A stretch of DNA of 64,000 bases from Prochlorococcus sp. AG-388-A01 (GTDB lineage Bacteria > Cyanobacteriota > Cyanobacteriia > PCC-6307 > Cyanobiaceae), in NCBI GenBank assembly GCA_003279945.1, contig QCGK01000005.1:1-64000 (forward strand), written 5' to 3'. The notes beneath the pieces are model-generated. The model did not search any database and was not told the DNA's origin. It saw only the letters and a list, made by a program, of their open reading frames with translations. Position numbers and translations under genes: made by a program. Below are positions 1 through 10,222 of the stretch, one piece after another (position 1 is the stretch's first letter; every line of letters begins with the position of its first letter).

Positions 1-1
1 T

Positions 2-934
2 TTTATTAAAAGTATTATCTATCCTCTCTTTAATTGATTCTTTGTTTCCGAATAAAATGCCAGGGTCAACATTACCTTGAATTCCTATCCCGCTAGGGAT
101 TCTTTTACAAGCCTCTTCAATATCTACTGTCCAGTCTAATGAAATAATATCTACTCCAGTTTTTGCCATTCTTTCTATAACGCCAGCACTTCCAGAAATG
201 TAGAGAATTACTGGTGTTTCAGGGTAATCCTCTTTTACAATATCAACAACTTGTTTTTGATAAGGCCCAGCAAATATATCGTAATCTTGTGGGCTTAGTT
301 GACCAGCCCATGAATCAAAAATTTGTACTACTTGCGCTCCAGATTTTATTTGATATTTAAGATATTCACCAATAGATTTTGCAAAATGATCAAGAAGTTT
401 ATGAAGTAAAACTGGTTCTTTAAAAGCCATTGACTTTATTAAAGAATAATTTTTACTGCTTTTACCTTCAACTACATATGCAGCAAGAGTCCAAGGTGCG
501 CCAACGAAACCTAAAACTGTTGCCTCATTATTCACATCTTTTTTTAGTGAAGAGAGAACTTGCCCTACAAAGCTTAAACTTTCACTTGGATTTAATTCTT
601 TTAAATTTTCTATCTGGCTAAGAGTTCTAATTGGTTCCTCAATTATTGGACCTTTACTTTCTATTATTTCAAAATTAATACCCATCCCCGGAAGAGGTGT
701 GAGAATATCTGAAAAAAGGATCACTCCATCTGGTTTGAAAGCATGAAAAGGCTGCATTGATATCTGATATGATAATTCCGGATTTTCAGACCTTTCTCTA
801 AAACTTGGGTAACGCTCCCTTAAATCTCTATAGATTTTCATATATCTTCCTGCTTGCCTCATCATCCATACTGGAGGCCTATTTACTTCTTTACCTAATG
901 CGGCAGAAAGTAGAAGCGGTAAATTTTCACCCAT
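2..934 (-). CDS. hemE: Uroporphyrinogen decarboxylase, C-terminus cut by window edge
   Basis: This enzyme decarboxylates uroporphyrinogen III to coproporphyrinogen III in the cytoplasmic tetrapyrrole pathway leading to heme and chlorophyll. I translated the minus strand from the ATG at 934 and read 311 codons without a stop to the window edge. The N-terminus carries the family signature [13 protein letters not shown] (about residues 20-32), and the [20 protein letters not shown] and IQGNVDP motifs follow in order. The family is usually about 345-350 residues, so roughly 35 C-terminal residues lie outside the window. It is followed on the other side by glgB in the same direction after a 129-bp AT-rich gap in which I see no gene. 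Confidence 0.95.
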   Translation of the reverse strand, partial: MGENLPLLLSAALGKEVNRPPVWMMRQAGRYMKIYRDLRERYPSFRERSENPELSYQISMQPFHAFKPDGVILFSDILTPLPGMGINFEIIESKGPIIEEPIRTLSQIENLKELNPSESLSFVGQVLSSLKKDVNNEATVLGFVGAPWTLAAYVVEGKSSKNYSLIKSMAFKEPVLLHKLLDHFAKSIGEYLKYQIKSGAQVVQIFDSWAGQLSPQDYDIFAGPYQKQVVDIVKEDYPETPVILYISGSAGVIERMAKTGVDIISLDWTVDIEEACKRIPSGIGIQGNVDPGILFGNKESIKERIDNTFNK

Positions 935-1063
935 TTTTCAATTCGATATGTTTTTTTTAAAAAAATTTAAAATTCCAACTTAAAAATCCTACAATGCAAA
1001 GGATATCAAAAGCGTTATATGAACATTTATATGAAGTACTAAGTTCAATAAACCTTTTTATTT

Positions 1064-3322
1064 TTATGATTGATGTTTGAAGATACTCACGCTTAATGGG
1101 GGCAAAGCAAGTTCCAGAGCATTTTGATAATCATGAATATTGTAATTTATGGTTTCTTTACCGCCCATATTTCCTTTATTACTGCCTCCGTATCTAGATC
1201 CATCTGAATTAAATATCTCCTTATAGAATCCTTCAACAGGAACACCTACTTTGTATGAACCATGGGTATTAGGTGTAAAGTTAGCAACTATAACAAGCCA
1301 CTCATTGGTATCGTTTTCTCTTCTCATAAAACTTATTACCGAATTAGATTTATCATTACAATCAATCCATTGGAATCCATAAGGATCAAAGTCATTTTTC
1401 CATAATGCAGGTTCATTTTTATAAAGTACATTTAGGTCATCAATCAAGTTTCTGATACCTTTATGAGGTTCAAATTCTAGTAACTCCCATTGAAGGTCAT
1501 CCCAAACATTCCATTCTTGTCTCTGTCCAAATTCCATTCCCATAAATATCGTTTTTTTACCAGGGTGGGTCCACATATAAGTTAGTAAAGCTCGTGTATT
1601 TGCAAATTTCTTCCAGTCATCTCCTGGCATTTTATGCAGAAGATGACTTTTCCCATGGACAACCTCATCATGACTAAGAGCAAGCATAAAGTTTTCTGTA
1701 TAGTTATAAGTTATTGAGAAAGTTACACTATTCTGATGGAATTGCCTGAACCAAGGATCTATCTCAAAATAATCAAGCATATCATGCATCCATCCCATAT
1801 TCCATTTTAAATTAAACCCTAATCCGCCCATGTCAGTTGGTTTGGTTACCATTGGCCAGGTTGTTGATTCTTCAGCGATAGAAAGGGCACCAGGAAAATG
1901 TTGGAATAGTACATGATTAGCCTGTTGAAGAAATTTAACGGCTTCTATATTTTCATTACCACCATTTTCATTGGGTATCCATTCCCCTTCTGGGCGTAGA
2001 TAGTCTCTGTAAAGCATTGAAGCTACAGCATCTACCCTTATGCCATCAATATGAAACTCCTCAAACCAATAAACGAGATTAGCTACTAGAAAATTTCTTA
2101 CTTCGTTTCTGCTGTAATTAAATATTAAAGTTCCCCATTCTTTGTGTTCACCTATTCGTGAATCCCCATGTTCATAAAGATGACAACCATCAAAAAACGC
2201 TAAACCATGCTTATCTTTTGGGAAATGACCGGGTACCCAATCAAGAATTACACCTATGCCCTCTTCATGACATTTATTGATAAACTTTCGAAATTCATTT
2301 GGGGTCCCAAATCTACTTGTTGGTGCATACCAGCCTGTAACCTGGTATCCCCATGAACCATCGAAAGGATGTTCAGATATTGGCATCAGTTCGATATGAG
2401 TAAATCCTCTCTCTTTCACATAAGGGATGAGTTTTTCGGTTAATTCTGGATAAGTTAATAATCTTGTTCCAGGTTTTAAATCTGCAGCAGGCACTGGATC
2501 TCTAAGATTCCCATTTTCTTCAGAATATTTATTGTCTGATGATTCATGGAGCCAACTTCCTAAATGCATTTCATAAACTGAAATTGGCTTGTTTATTTGA
2601 CTAGATGAATCTCTATTTGTAATCCAAGAACTATCATTCCAATTAAAGTTTTTCAATTTTGAAACTATTGATCCATTTTGAGGTCTGATTTCATGAAGGA
2701 AACCATATGGATCAGCTTTTTCATAAATATGTCCTTTTTGTGTTCTTATTTCATATTTATATGTGTCTCCCTCTTTCATTATTGGCATGAATAGTTCCCA
2801 AATTCCCCCTAATCTTTTTTGCATTGGATGATGTCTTCCATCCCAAGAATTTATATCTCCAATTATCGAGATTGATTTTGCATTTGGAGCCCAAATACAA
2901 AACATGACACCCTCTTGATTTTTATTTTCAATGAGATGCGCTCCCATTTTTTCCCAAATATGATGATGATTACCTTCAGCAAAAAGATGCCTATCAACTT
3001 CTCCCATCCACTCTTCTCTATAAGACCAGGGGTCATGTTGTGTATGAGTTATTCCTCCTCTTAAAATATTTATTTCGTAATTTGTATTTGGGCTTTCAGG
3101 GAGGATTGCTTCAAAAAGCCATTTATGGTTAATAATTTCTGCCTTATATGTTTTATTTTTAAAGTTTATTTTCACTTCATCTGCCTCAGGCATCCAAACC
3201 CTTACTACCCATTGCTCATTATAAAAATGAGGACCTAATATTTTTAGTGGATTTTCATTGCAACAATTTTCTAGGTTGAGAGCTTCTGATTTAATCCAGT
3301 CTGCTTGATTTGTCTCTATCAT
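1064..3322 (-). CDS. glgB: 1,4-alpha-glucan branching enzyme
   Basis: The enzyme makes alpha-1,6 branches in glycogen by cutting and transferring alpha-1,4 chains (GH13). At 752 residues it has the full length of the long cyanobacterial form. Two N-terminal beta-sandwich (CBM48-type) regions precede the catalytic barrel. The nucleophile is Asp431 in DGIRVDAV and the acid/base is Glu484 in SIAEES; the earlier [22 protein letters not shown] stretch (306 on) is typical of GlgB. A C-terminal all-beta domain ends the protein. The glycogen synthase gene glgA lies 27 kb away in this window, so the glycogen genes are not in one operon here. It shares direction with the hydrolase upstream of it. Confidence 0.97.
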   Translation of the reverse strand: MIETNQADWIKSEALNLENCCNENPLKILGPHFYNEQWVVRVWMPEADEVKINFKNKTYKAEIINHKWLFEAILPESPNTNYEINILRGGITHTQHDPWSYREEWMGEVDRHLFAEGNHHHIWEKMGAHLIENKNQEGVMFCIWAPNAKSISIIGDINSWDGRHHPMQKRLGGIWELFMPIMKEGDTYKYEIRTQKGHIYEKADPYGFLHEIRPQNGSIVSKLKNFNWNDSSWITNRDSSSQINKPISVYEMHLGSWLHESSDNKYSEENGNLRDPVPAADLKPGTRLLTYPELTEKLIPYVKERGFTHIELMPISEHPFDGSWGYQVTGWYAPTSRFGTPNEFRKFINKCHEEGIGVILDWVPGHFPKDKHGLAFFDGCHLYEHGDSRIGEHKEWGTLIFNYSRNEVRNFLVANLVYWFEEFHIDGIRVDAVASMLYRDYLRPEGEWIPNENGGNENIEAVKFLQQANHVLFQHFPGALSIAEESTTWPMVTKPTDMGGLGFNLKWNMGWMHDMLDYFEIDPWFRQFHQNSVTFSITYNYTENFMLALSHDEVVHGKSHLLHKMPGDDWKKFANTRALLTYMWTHPGKKTIFMGMEFGQRQEWNVWDDLQWELLEFEPHKGIRNLIDDLNVLYKNEPALWKNDFDPYGFQWIDCNDKSNSVISFMRRENDTNEWLVIVANFTPNTHGSYKVGVPVEGFYKEIFNSDGSRYGGSNKGNMGGKETINYNIHDYQNALELALPPLSVSIFKHQS

Positions 3323-3381
3323 TACTTGTGGATATTAAGGATTAATAATATCAAATTATTAACCAAAAAAATAATTATTTA

Positions 3382-4956
3382 TTAAAAAAAGGGGTTCATT
3401 TTCATAAATGTTTTTTTAAGGGTAAAACTTAGAGTAATAATTCTATGATTTGCTGAAGGCGCCCCAATATTTCCCTCTTCAAATCCAGGATTAACTCCAA
3501 TAGCAGGATAAGCTGAAGCTGATATAGATAATCGAAGCTTACTACCTTTGATCAAACAAATGTTTGTAGGCTGCATTGTGATTTTATAAATGCATTCTTT
3601 ACTTATTTTGGAGTTTTTAACCCTTAAGAATCCAGTTGAGAATTGATTCACCTTTCCTTCATCTTCTTCAACTAGAGATAAAGCAAGGCAGATATCAAAG
3701 TTGGGCTGATCACTTTCTACAGAGATTTCTAATGTGGGAACTCCTTTTAGATATTGATCTTCTTCAAAAGAATTGGTTTGAAAAACAGCTACATCCAAAC
3801 GATTGTCAATTATATTTCTATTAAACCTTCCTGGAATTGGACCTAAATGACCACCGTCAGCTGGAGTAGGCCTCCATGGGTCATGAACAATTGTGAACCA
3901 TCCTGATCCTTTTGAATTTATGGTCAGACTTCCATCTTTAACATTTACATTTGCTGTTCCATCGCTTTTAAGCCCAAAAATAAATTCGGGGTAAAATTTA
4001 TTATCTAATTCGTCCCATTTATTTAATGAAATATTCCATATTTTCTTCTCTTTTTTAATATTCTTTAAAATAAATTTATTATCAAATTTTAAATGTTTAT
4101 CAAAAAATTTTAATAAAGATTCTTGTGAACCCTCCCACCAATTTAGATGAGTCGCATCCCCAATAAGTATCTCTGGACTTCCGCCAGCTTCTTTAGATTT
4201 TTTATAGAGATCAAATGCACCTCTTAAATGTGGATCCCAAAGTCCTCCAATGATTAACATAGGTTGTTTAATCCATGATGAAATTGGCTTGATTTCTTCA
4301 AAGGGGTTAGCATTATTTAAATTTTCAAGCCATTCCAAAACAAAACCATTAGGATCATATTTTTTTAGGATATCAAATCCCTCCCTTAGATAAGTTTTAT
4401 TTTCTAAGGCTAATCTTATCTTTTCCCACCCAGTAAAATTATTTTCTCTTTTCATTTTTAAGGCTGCAATTTGTAGTCCCCACGAAATATTGTTATGCCA
4501 CCAATATGCTCCTCCGTCTGAACACCAATGATCTCTAATATTAATTCCAGTCATTGCTGGAGATAAACAATCGGGAGGCTGTGAATCTGATTCTCCAGTT
4601 AGTTGAGTAAATCCTTGATATGAAAACCCATATAAGCCAAGTTTTCCATTACATTCTTTTAGAGACCTTACCCATTCATGTGTTTCTGAAGTATCGCTAG
4701 CTTCTTGCTTGAAACCATTAAAAACTCCTTCAGAAGACCCCATCCCTCTAACATCCTGAATGATTACCATATACCCTTTGGAAGCCCACCATTCAGGGTG
4801 TGAATAGGTAATAGTTGAAGCTATTTCCCTGCCATAAGGTTGTCTCATTAATAATGCAGGCCATGGCCCGTTACTATTAGGTAACCAAATCCTTGATATA
4901 AGTCTTACTCCATCTCTAAGTACTAGAGACTTGTCAAACCATCTTGAACCAGACAT
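3382..4956 (-). CDS. CocE/NonD-type serine hydrolase (X-Pro dipeptidyl-peptidase fold)
   Basis: The protein is an alpha/beta hydrolase of the CocE/NonD esterase-peptidase family, 524 residues. The nucleophile elbow is LYGFSYQG with Ser112. A plausible Asp is in GGLWDPHLRG and a plausible His in GDATHLNWW. The VIIQDVRGMGSSEG stretch (about 64-77) is typical of this family, and the C-terminal third is the jelly-roll domain found in X-Pro dipeptidyl peptidases. The natural substrate is unknown, an ester or peptide bond being expected. I see no signal peptide. The gene starts 7 bp downstream of the stop of the small secreted protein gene, suggesting cotranscription with it. Confidence 0.85.
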   Translation of the reverse strand: MSGSRWFDKSLVLRDGVRLISRIWLPNSNGPWPALLMRQPYGREIASTITYSHPEWWASKGYMVIIQDVRGMGSSEGVFNGFKQEASDTSETHEWVRSLKECNGKLGLYGFSYQGFTQLTGESDSQPPDCLSPAMTGINIRDHWCSDGGAYWWHNNISWGLQIAALKMKRENNFTGWEKIRLALENKTYLREGFDILKKYDPNGFVLEWLENLNNANPFEEIKPISSWIKQPMLIIGGLWDPHLRGAFDLYKKSKEAGGSPEILIGDATHLNWWEGSQESLLKFFDKHLKFDNKFILKNIKKEKKIWNISLNKWDELDNKFYPEFIFGLKSDGTANVNVKDGSLTINSKGSGWFTIVHDPWRPTPADGGHLGPIPGRFNRNIIDNRLDVAVFQTNSFEEDQYLKGVPTLEISVESDQPNFDICLALSLVEEDEGKVNQFSTGFLRVKNSKISKECIYKITMQPTNICLIKGSKLRLSISASAYPAIGVNPGFEEGNIGAPSANHRIITLSFTLKKTFMKMNPFF

Positions 4957-4963
4957 TTAGGCT

Positions 4964-5230
4964 TTAGGAAATATCTGGACAGTGCAGCCCGATGACGTAA
5001 ATAGAAAAAATCTCTGCGTTAACGGGAGTTAACTTTTTTTTGTTTGATACATAATCTATAGCTTTATCTGAACTAGCTGAAATACCTTTTGAATTAAAAG
5101 CTCTAAACTTATTACATAAATCCCTAGCTTCGTTTGGATTCTTTTTTACACTTTCTAATAAGTTAGATTGACTAAAAACAGGGTATAAAGAGTTGAAAAA
5201 CAAAAATAACAAAAATAAAAGAGGTTTCAT
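4964..5230 (-). CDS. Small secreted protein of unknown function
   Basis: This 88-residue protein begins with a clear signal peptide: a hydrophobic stretch of about 15 residues ending near PVFSQS (about residue 17-22). The mature part is short, with two cysteines (in RDLCNKF and GLHCPDI) that could form a disulfide in the periplasm. I do not recognise a named domain, although the NEARDLCNKFRAFNSKG stretch looks like a conserved cyanobacterial core. It precedes the CocE-type hydrolase by only 7 bp. No function can be assigned. Confidence 0.75.
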   Translation of the reverse strand: MKPLLFLLFLFFNSLYPVFSQSNLLESVKKNPNEARDLCNKFRAFNSKGISASSDKAIDYVSNKKKLTPVNAEIFSIYVIGLHCPDIS

Positions 5231-5282
5231 TATTACTGACTTTTTCTAAATTCTACATTAAATAATTTTTTTAACCAAGATT

Positions 5283-5690
5283 TCAAATAGATTTGTAGAT
5301 TTGAGTAGCTTTTTTAATCCATTCTTTTAAGAGAGTAAAACTTGTATCTGACTTAGTTTTTACTCTCAGAGTTCTTTCTAATCTACCAATTTTGCGTTCT
5401 AATTCGTAAGGAGTAGATAGTGATAATGATTTAATAGAAGATACACCGCAATGTAAAAGTAGATATGCTTGCGGTGGAGAAATTCCAATTTCTCTTTTAA
5501 AAATAGCTATAGCTCTAATTTTCTTTAGATTATTTAATGTACATAGTGAGGATTTTCTTTGAATCTCATCTATATCTAGGTCTGAAAGATTACTTAATTT
5601 TTTAAAGTCAGTTAGTTTATTTTGAATAAAAAAAGATTTCTCATGTCTAAAGTTAGTTGGCAAAAAGTCTAAAAATTTTTTAATTTCCAT
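5283..5690 (-). CDS. DUF4332 helix-hairpin-helix-like protein
   Basis: At 135 residues this is a small, probably cytoplasmic protein resembling DUF4332. That family consists of tandem helix-hairpin-helix units otherwise seen in DNA-binding or scaffold proteins. The visible support is two repeats of the type L-x-x-x-G-[IV]-x-[ST]-[IL]-x-x-L-[AS], for instance LLLHCGVSSIKSLSLSTPYEL (split here around residues 77-97) and an earlier degenerate copy around 24-50. There is no catalytic motif. It lies 10 bp downstream of the Ycf51-like gene in the same direction. The domain call is from pattern memory and its role is unknown. Confidence 0.7.
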   Translation of the reverse strand: MEIKKFLDFLPTNFRHEKSFFIQNKLTDFKKLSNLSDLDIDEIQRKSSLCTLNNLKKIRAIAIFKREIGISPPQAYLLLHCGVSSIKSLSLSTPYELERKIGRLERTLRVKTKSDTSFTLLKEWIKKATQIYKSI

Positions 5691-5700
5691 TTTTTAGAGA

Positions 5701-6144
5701 CTAATTGATTTTGACATTTTTTTGAACTTCTCCTATTAACACTGGCTTACTTACATCATCCGAAATTTTTTCAAGTTTTCTTATCTTTATTTTTACGTTC
5801 GCACCCGAACGGCTACCTTTCATTAGGTTTTCCGATAATTGTTCTAAAGTTGGTTCAATAGATTCTTCTGGAAAGTCATCATCTGCTTTAGCAATAATCA
5901 AATCGAACCCATTGTCATAAACAATTGGAACATATTTTGCACCTTCTATTACAACGTTTTCGGCGTAACTTTGTATAAATGCCCAACTACTCAAAGAAAG
6001 TAATAATGAAAAGATAGTTGCTCCAATTATTCGAAATTTAAAGCTAAAGTTAAATATAAAAGCTGCTATGGTGCAAATAAAAAGAAATATTCCAAATAAT
6101 CCAAAAATTTTGGGTGTATTCTCTAATAGTTCAAAAAAAGACAT
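5701..6144 (-). CDS. ycf51: Ycf51-like (DUF2518) membrane protein
   Basis: A 147-residue protein with two N-terminal transmembrane helices (about 13-32 and 36-56) followed by a soluble tail. The tail contains VPIVYDNGFDLIIAKADDDFPEESIEPTL in segments, an acidic region typical of the Ycf51/DUF2518 family. This family occurs in cyanobacteria and some red-lineage plastids; its function is not established. It is divergent from the large TamB-like gene, with a 52-bp gap that must hold both promoters. It likely forms a short transcription unit with the DUF4332 gene 10 bp downstream. Confidence 0.7.
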   Translation of the reverse strand: MSFFELLENTPKIFGLFGIFLFICTIAAFIFNFSFKFRIIGATIFSLLLSLSSWAFIQSYAENVVIEGAKYVPIVYDNGFDLIIAKADDDFPEESIEPTLEQLSENLMKGSRSGANVKIKIRKLEKISDDVSKPVLIGEVQKNVKIN

Positions 6145-6196
6145 TTAGTGGCTTTGACCTGATTAATTTCTTATATTTTGTAAGCCTACTCTATTT

Positions 6197-9100
6197 TTGG
6201 GCTCTAACTTGAAAAAAATTAGATCTCTAAATTTATATATTAAGATTCTTTTAGCAGGGATGCTTTTCCCCTTAGGTTATTTAGGCACTTTTTTATTAAA
6301 TAATTTTTTAAAAGAAACTTATATTTCTAGGAAATTTGAACTAGAAGAAAGTATTGAGAATCTTTTAGATAAAAATGTTGATTTAGGTGATTATGTCGGA
6401 ATTAGATTTCTAGGTGTTTCTTTGGGTAATTCAAAAATTAATGATAAAGAAAATATAGATTCTGAAATTAAAGCTAAAAATGTATATGTGGGCATTATGC
6501 CTTTTAGATCTTTTTTAAAACAAAAGTGGATAGTAAAAATAAGTCCCAAGCAGGCTGCAATTAATATTGATAAAGATTTTTTTAAAAGGGATAAATCTTA
6601 TGAAAAAGAGAGAATTACAAATAAATCAAAATTAAAATACAACTTGAATTTCAACTTTAATAAATATTCAATTCTAAATCTTAAAAATTCAGGATTAGAG
6701 ACAAAAGTAAAAGGTAACGTTATTTATAAATCCAGTAATAGAGAAATTATTGCAAATATAAAATCTAAATTTGATGGTAAAGGTCTTCTAGAATTTAAAT
6801 TTAATACAAAATTGAATAAAGACTTTTTAAAACTGGAGTTATTCTCCAAAGGATTAGATCTTGAGAGCTCTGAATATAGTATTGGGAATAGAAAAATTAG
6901 CTTTAAAAAGGGTAATTTTAAATCTAATTTTAAATTTAATAAATCATCAACACAAACATTTTGTAAAGGAAGGATCTCTTTTACTAATTTAAAAATAAAA
7001 CCAGAAGACTTCTCAGAGAATATAAATTCAGATTCAACTAGGTTTTTTTGTAGAGATAATAATTTAATAGGAAATTCAGAAAACTTAAATTACGGAACTT
7101 TAAATTCAAACTTTAATCTAAATATCCCATTAAATAAGAGTTTTAATAAAATTGATCTAAAAGGAACCATTGGCTATGTTAACAGTCTGAATCCAGATAT
7201 TGAACTATCGGGGGATATTCCCTATTGGTTTGATAGAAGAGGGATTAATTTTGGTGATATCGATTCTAATTTCAAAATAAATAGAACTCAATTATCTAAT
7301 TTAAATATTTTCCGAAATAATGATATTAGGGGTTTCGTTACTGCTAAAGGCGAATTAAAAGGAAAAATTAGCGACCCCGATATTTCAATAAAGTTTAATA
7401 TTGATTATCCACACTTCAAAGGGATTCGGATCAGAGAAATATGGGAAGGAGATATTCAAAATAAAAATGATAAATTTCTGTTAAATATGAAAAATAGATA
7501 CTCTCCCATTCCTTCATTTCTTTCTATAAAGTTTGATTCTGCTCTTAAATTAGATAATGTATCTTTTACTAGAATTTTTAATTCTAATAAAGGAAGCATA
7601 GAAGTATTTAAAGAGAATAATAGTTATATTTGGACAGCTAATAATTTTCCTCTTGATGAACTTGAATTATCAATCAGAAACAATCAATTCGATAGAATTA
7701 AAGGAATTATTAATGGTTCTGGATCAATATCTTTAGACCAGGCCTATCTTAATGGCCGACTGGCTTGGAGTCTTGGTAAATATAGAAATATAGAGCTAGA
7801 TAATTCGTTATTTGATTTTAGCTTCAAAAATAATATTTTTAATGTTAGCTCTTCATTATATCCAATCAATGGAGGAATAATTGAAGTCGATTATGACTCA
7901 AATGAAAATAATTTAATTAATTTAGACTTCTACAATATAAGTACTAGTTGGACAGTGCTAACTGCACTTGATATTTTTAATTTTGATAATAAAAAATTTA
8001 TTCCAACTATAAAGTCTAATATCTTGGATAATTTAGAAATAAATAAAGAAAATAATTCGTTTAAAGAGAGGATTGATTTTATAAATAACATTATTGAAAA
8101 TAATAATACGTTAGATGAAAAATTTAACTTAAAAAAATATTTAAATAAATTCAGTAGTAGATTTAATGCAAAAGTCTCTATTGATGGGGACAGGCCAAGC
8201 AACTATAAATTAAATGCAAAATTAAATGGCTATCTTGATGTCTCTAGAGATGATTACAAAAATAAAAAAGAAGAATTTTCTGTTGATTTAGAGGGAGGAT
8301 TATTGAGAGGTAAAGGTTCTTTAAAAATTAAAAAAATACCATTAAGTGCTGCAAATATTTTCTTAAATCAACCAAGAGATTTTATAGGAGGTTTGGATAT
8401 TAATTTATTTTATGATCTTGATAAAAAATCTTTTTTTAGTGAAATTTTTTCTAATAATTTATCAATAAAAAATAAAAAAATATTATTTAATAAAGGACTA
8501 GTTGAATTTAAAAATTCTATTTTTGATATTGACTTTTCAATTTTAATAAATGACTCTGAAATCCCAATAAATATTGAAGGCTCAATACCTTTAAATAAAT
8601 CAAATAACTTAGATCTAAGATTGATTGGTAATGGAGAATTTATTGAGTTAATAGATATTTTTGCTGATGAATACTTTACTTTTAAAGAAGGTGAAGTGAA
8701 TCTACGAATGATAATAAAAGGGAGTTTAAATAAACCAATATTGAACGGTTTTATAGTAATTAAAGATTCCGAAATTGATTTTTATAACAACATAATAAAA
8801 GATATTAATAGTTTGATAATTTTTGATTTTGACTCTTTAGAGATCAAGAATCTAAAAGCAAAAGCGGAAGATTCTGGAGATATTTTTATAACAGGTTCTT
8901 TGCCTTTTTATAGTAAGAATGATTCTGGTAAATCAGAGATTAATATGATTACAAATCAATTTACTTTAAAGACAAAAAATTCTAGTTTTCTAATCGATTC
9001 AGATATAGATTTAAGTGGATCATTTGAAAATCCTGTTTTGGGGGGTAATTTATCTCTTAATAATGGATTTATTAACTTTAATAGCAATAATCAAAATAAT

Positions 9101-10156
9101 AAATTAGATAAAAATACTATACGCAAGGAAGATAAAAAGGATTGGCCAGAACTTTACTGGAATAATAATCAGAGTATTGAAATAATTTCAAATGAAACAA
9201 TTTTAAATTCAGTTCTTTTAGGAGAAACATTACCTAATTATTTGGATAATTTGAGTTTTAATAATCTTAAATTAAAACTTGGTCCAAATTTTAAACTTCA
9301 ATATTCAGAAATAGTTCAGGCTTATTTAGATACCAAATTAGACCTAAATATAAACGGAAAGGTAGGAAAAGATTTAAATGCAAGAGGTCTAATTTATCTT
9401 AAAAAAGGTAGAGCAAATTTATATACTACTCCATTTAAACTTGATAAAAATAAAGATAATTATATTTTATTTGCATCAAGGAGTGGCGTTGTTCCATTTA
9501 TTAATTTTTCTCTTGTTAGTAAAGTTCCAGATTCAATAATACCTATAAGTGAAAATAATCAAGATTCAAACATCTCAGCTGATCTTGAGGTAAATGCGAC
9601 TTCGACTGGTTTTGGATCATTTGGGATTGGTAATTCTAGGCTTATAAGAATTGAAGCATCTTACGAAGGATTTTTGGATCAATTATCTTTTGAAGATAAA
9701 AATAGAAGAATCCAATTAAGGAGCACGCCAAGTTATAACAGATCACAAATAATTGGTTTAATTGGAGGAAACTCTGCAAATTTAATAAATAGAGCATTTA
9801 TTTCTCAAATTAATAATGCTGACGCTTTTAGTGAAAGACTTCAGTTATCTTTATATCCGGCGATAATAGAAAATAATGATTCCTTAAATAATATTTTTTC
9901 CAATGAAAATTTAGATATAGAAAATGATGGCCAATCATCTTCTAATGAGGAATTTTCTTCACAAGCTTGGATAGCCGAACTAGGACTTGATATTACTGAC
10001 GCGATAAATTTTGCCTTTCAAACTGTTCCAGGTAGAGATGATATTTCACCTTTAGGAATTTTGACTTTTCAGGCTAATCCAAACTTAGAATTATTAGGTT
10101 CTTATGATTCCAATGGTGAATGGAAAAGTCAAGTTCAATTATTTTTTAGATATTAA
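6197..10156 (+). CDS. tamB: TamB-like translocation/assembly protein (DUF490)
   Basis: This 1319-residue protein has one N-terminal membrane anchor (about 14-34) and then a very long beta-rich periplasmic region, very rich in Asn, Lys, Ile and Phe. It ends in a TamB/DUF490-like domain with the closing pattern QVQLFFRY, a C-terminal aromatic typical of this family. TamB-type (AsmA-like) proteins bridge inner and outer membranes and are implicated in lipid transport and outer-membrane protein insertion. Plastid relatives are Tic236-type proteins. The first usable codon is TTG at 6197, with another TTG at 6209, so the exact start is uncertain. The low-complexity composition reflects the AT-rich genome. 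Immediately followed by proA after 66 bp. Confidence 0.82.
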   Translation: MGSNLKKIRSLNLYIKILLAGMLFPLGYLGTFLLNNFLKETYISRKFELEESIENLLDKNVDLGDYVGIRFLGVSLGNSKINDKENIDSEIKAKNVYVGIMPFRSFLKQKWIVKISPKQAAINIDKDFFKRDKSYEKERITNKSKLKYNLNFNFNKYSILNLKNSGLETKVKGNVIYKSSNREIIANIKSKFDGKGLLEFKFNTKLNKDFLKLELFSKGLDLESSEYSIGNRKISFKKGNFKSNFKFNKSSTQTFCKGRISFTNLKIKPEDFSENINSDSTRFFCRDNNLIGNSENLNYGTLNSNFNLNIPLNKSFNKIDLKGTIGYVNSLNPDIELSGDIPYWFDRRGINFGDIDSNFKINRTQLSNLNIFRNNDIRGFVTAKGELKGKISDPDISIKFNIDYPHFKGIRIREIWEGDIQNKNDKFLLNMKNRYSPIPSFLSIKFDSALKLDNVSFTRIFNSNKGSIEVFKENNSYIWTANNFPLDELELSIRNNQFDRIKGIINGSGSISLDQAYLNGRLAWSLGKYRNIELDNSLFDFSFKNNIFNVSSSLYPINGGIIEVDYDSNENNLINLDFYNISTSWTVLTALDIFNFDNKKFIPTIKSNILDNLEINKENNSFKERIDFINNIIENNNTLDEKFNLKKYLNKFSSRFNAKVSIDGDRPSNYKLNAKLNGYLDVSRDDYKNKKEEFSVDLEGGLLRGKGSLKIKKIPLSAANIFLNQPRDFIGGLDINLFYDLDKKSFFSEIFSNNLSIKNKKILFNKGLVEFKNSIFDIDFSILINDSEIPINIEGSIPLNKSNNLDLRLIGNGEFIELIDIFADEYFTFKEGEVNLRMIIKGSLNKPILNGFIVIKDSEIDFYNNIIKDINSLIIFDFDSLEIKNLKAKAEDSGDIFITGSLPFYSKNDSGKSEINMITNQFTLKTKNSSFLIDSDIDLSGSFENPVLGGNLSLNNGFINFNSNNQNNKLDKNTIRKEDKKDWPELYWNNNQSIEIISNETILNSVLLGETLPNYLDNLSFNNLKLKLGPNFKLQYSEIVQAYLDTKLDLNINGKVGKDLNARGLIYLKKGRANLYTTPFKLDKNKDNYILFASRSGVVPFINFSLVSKVPDSIIPISENNQDSNISADLEVNATSTGFGSFGIGNSRLIRIEASYEGFLDQLSFEDKNRRIQLRSTPSYNRSQIIGLIGGNSANLINRAFISQINNADAFSERLQLSLYPAIIENNDSLNNIFSNENLDIENDGQSSSNEEFSSQAWIAELGLDITDAINFAFQTVPGRDDISPLGILTFQANPNLELLGSYDSNGEWKSQVQLFFRY

Positions 10157-10222
10157 CTCAAAAAGAAATTTAGTTTAAAGAATCGTTAATTTGAATTATT
10201 ATTAAATTAACTAAAAAATATT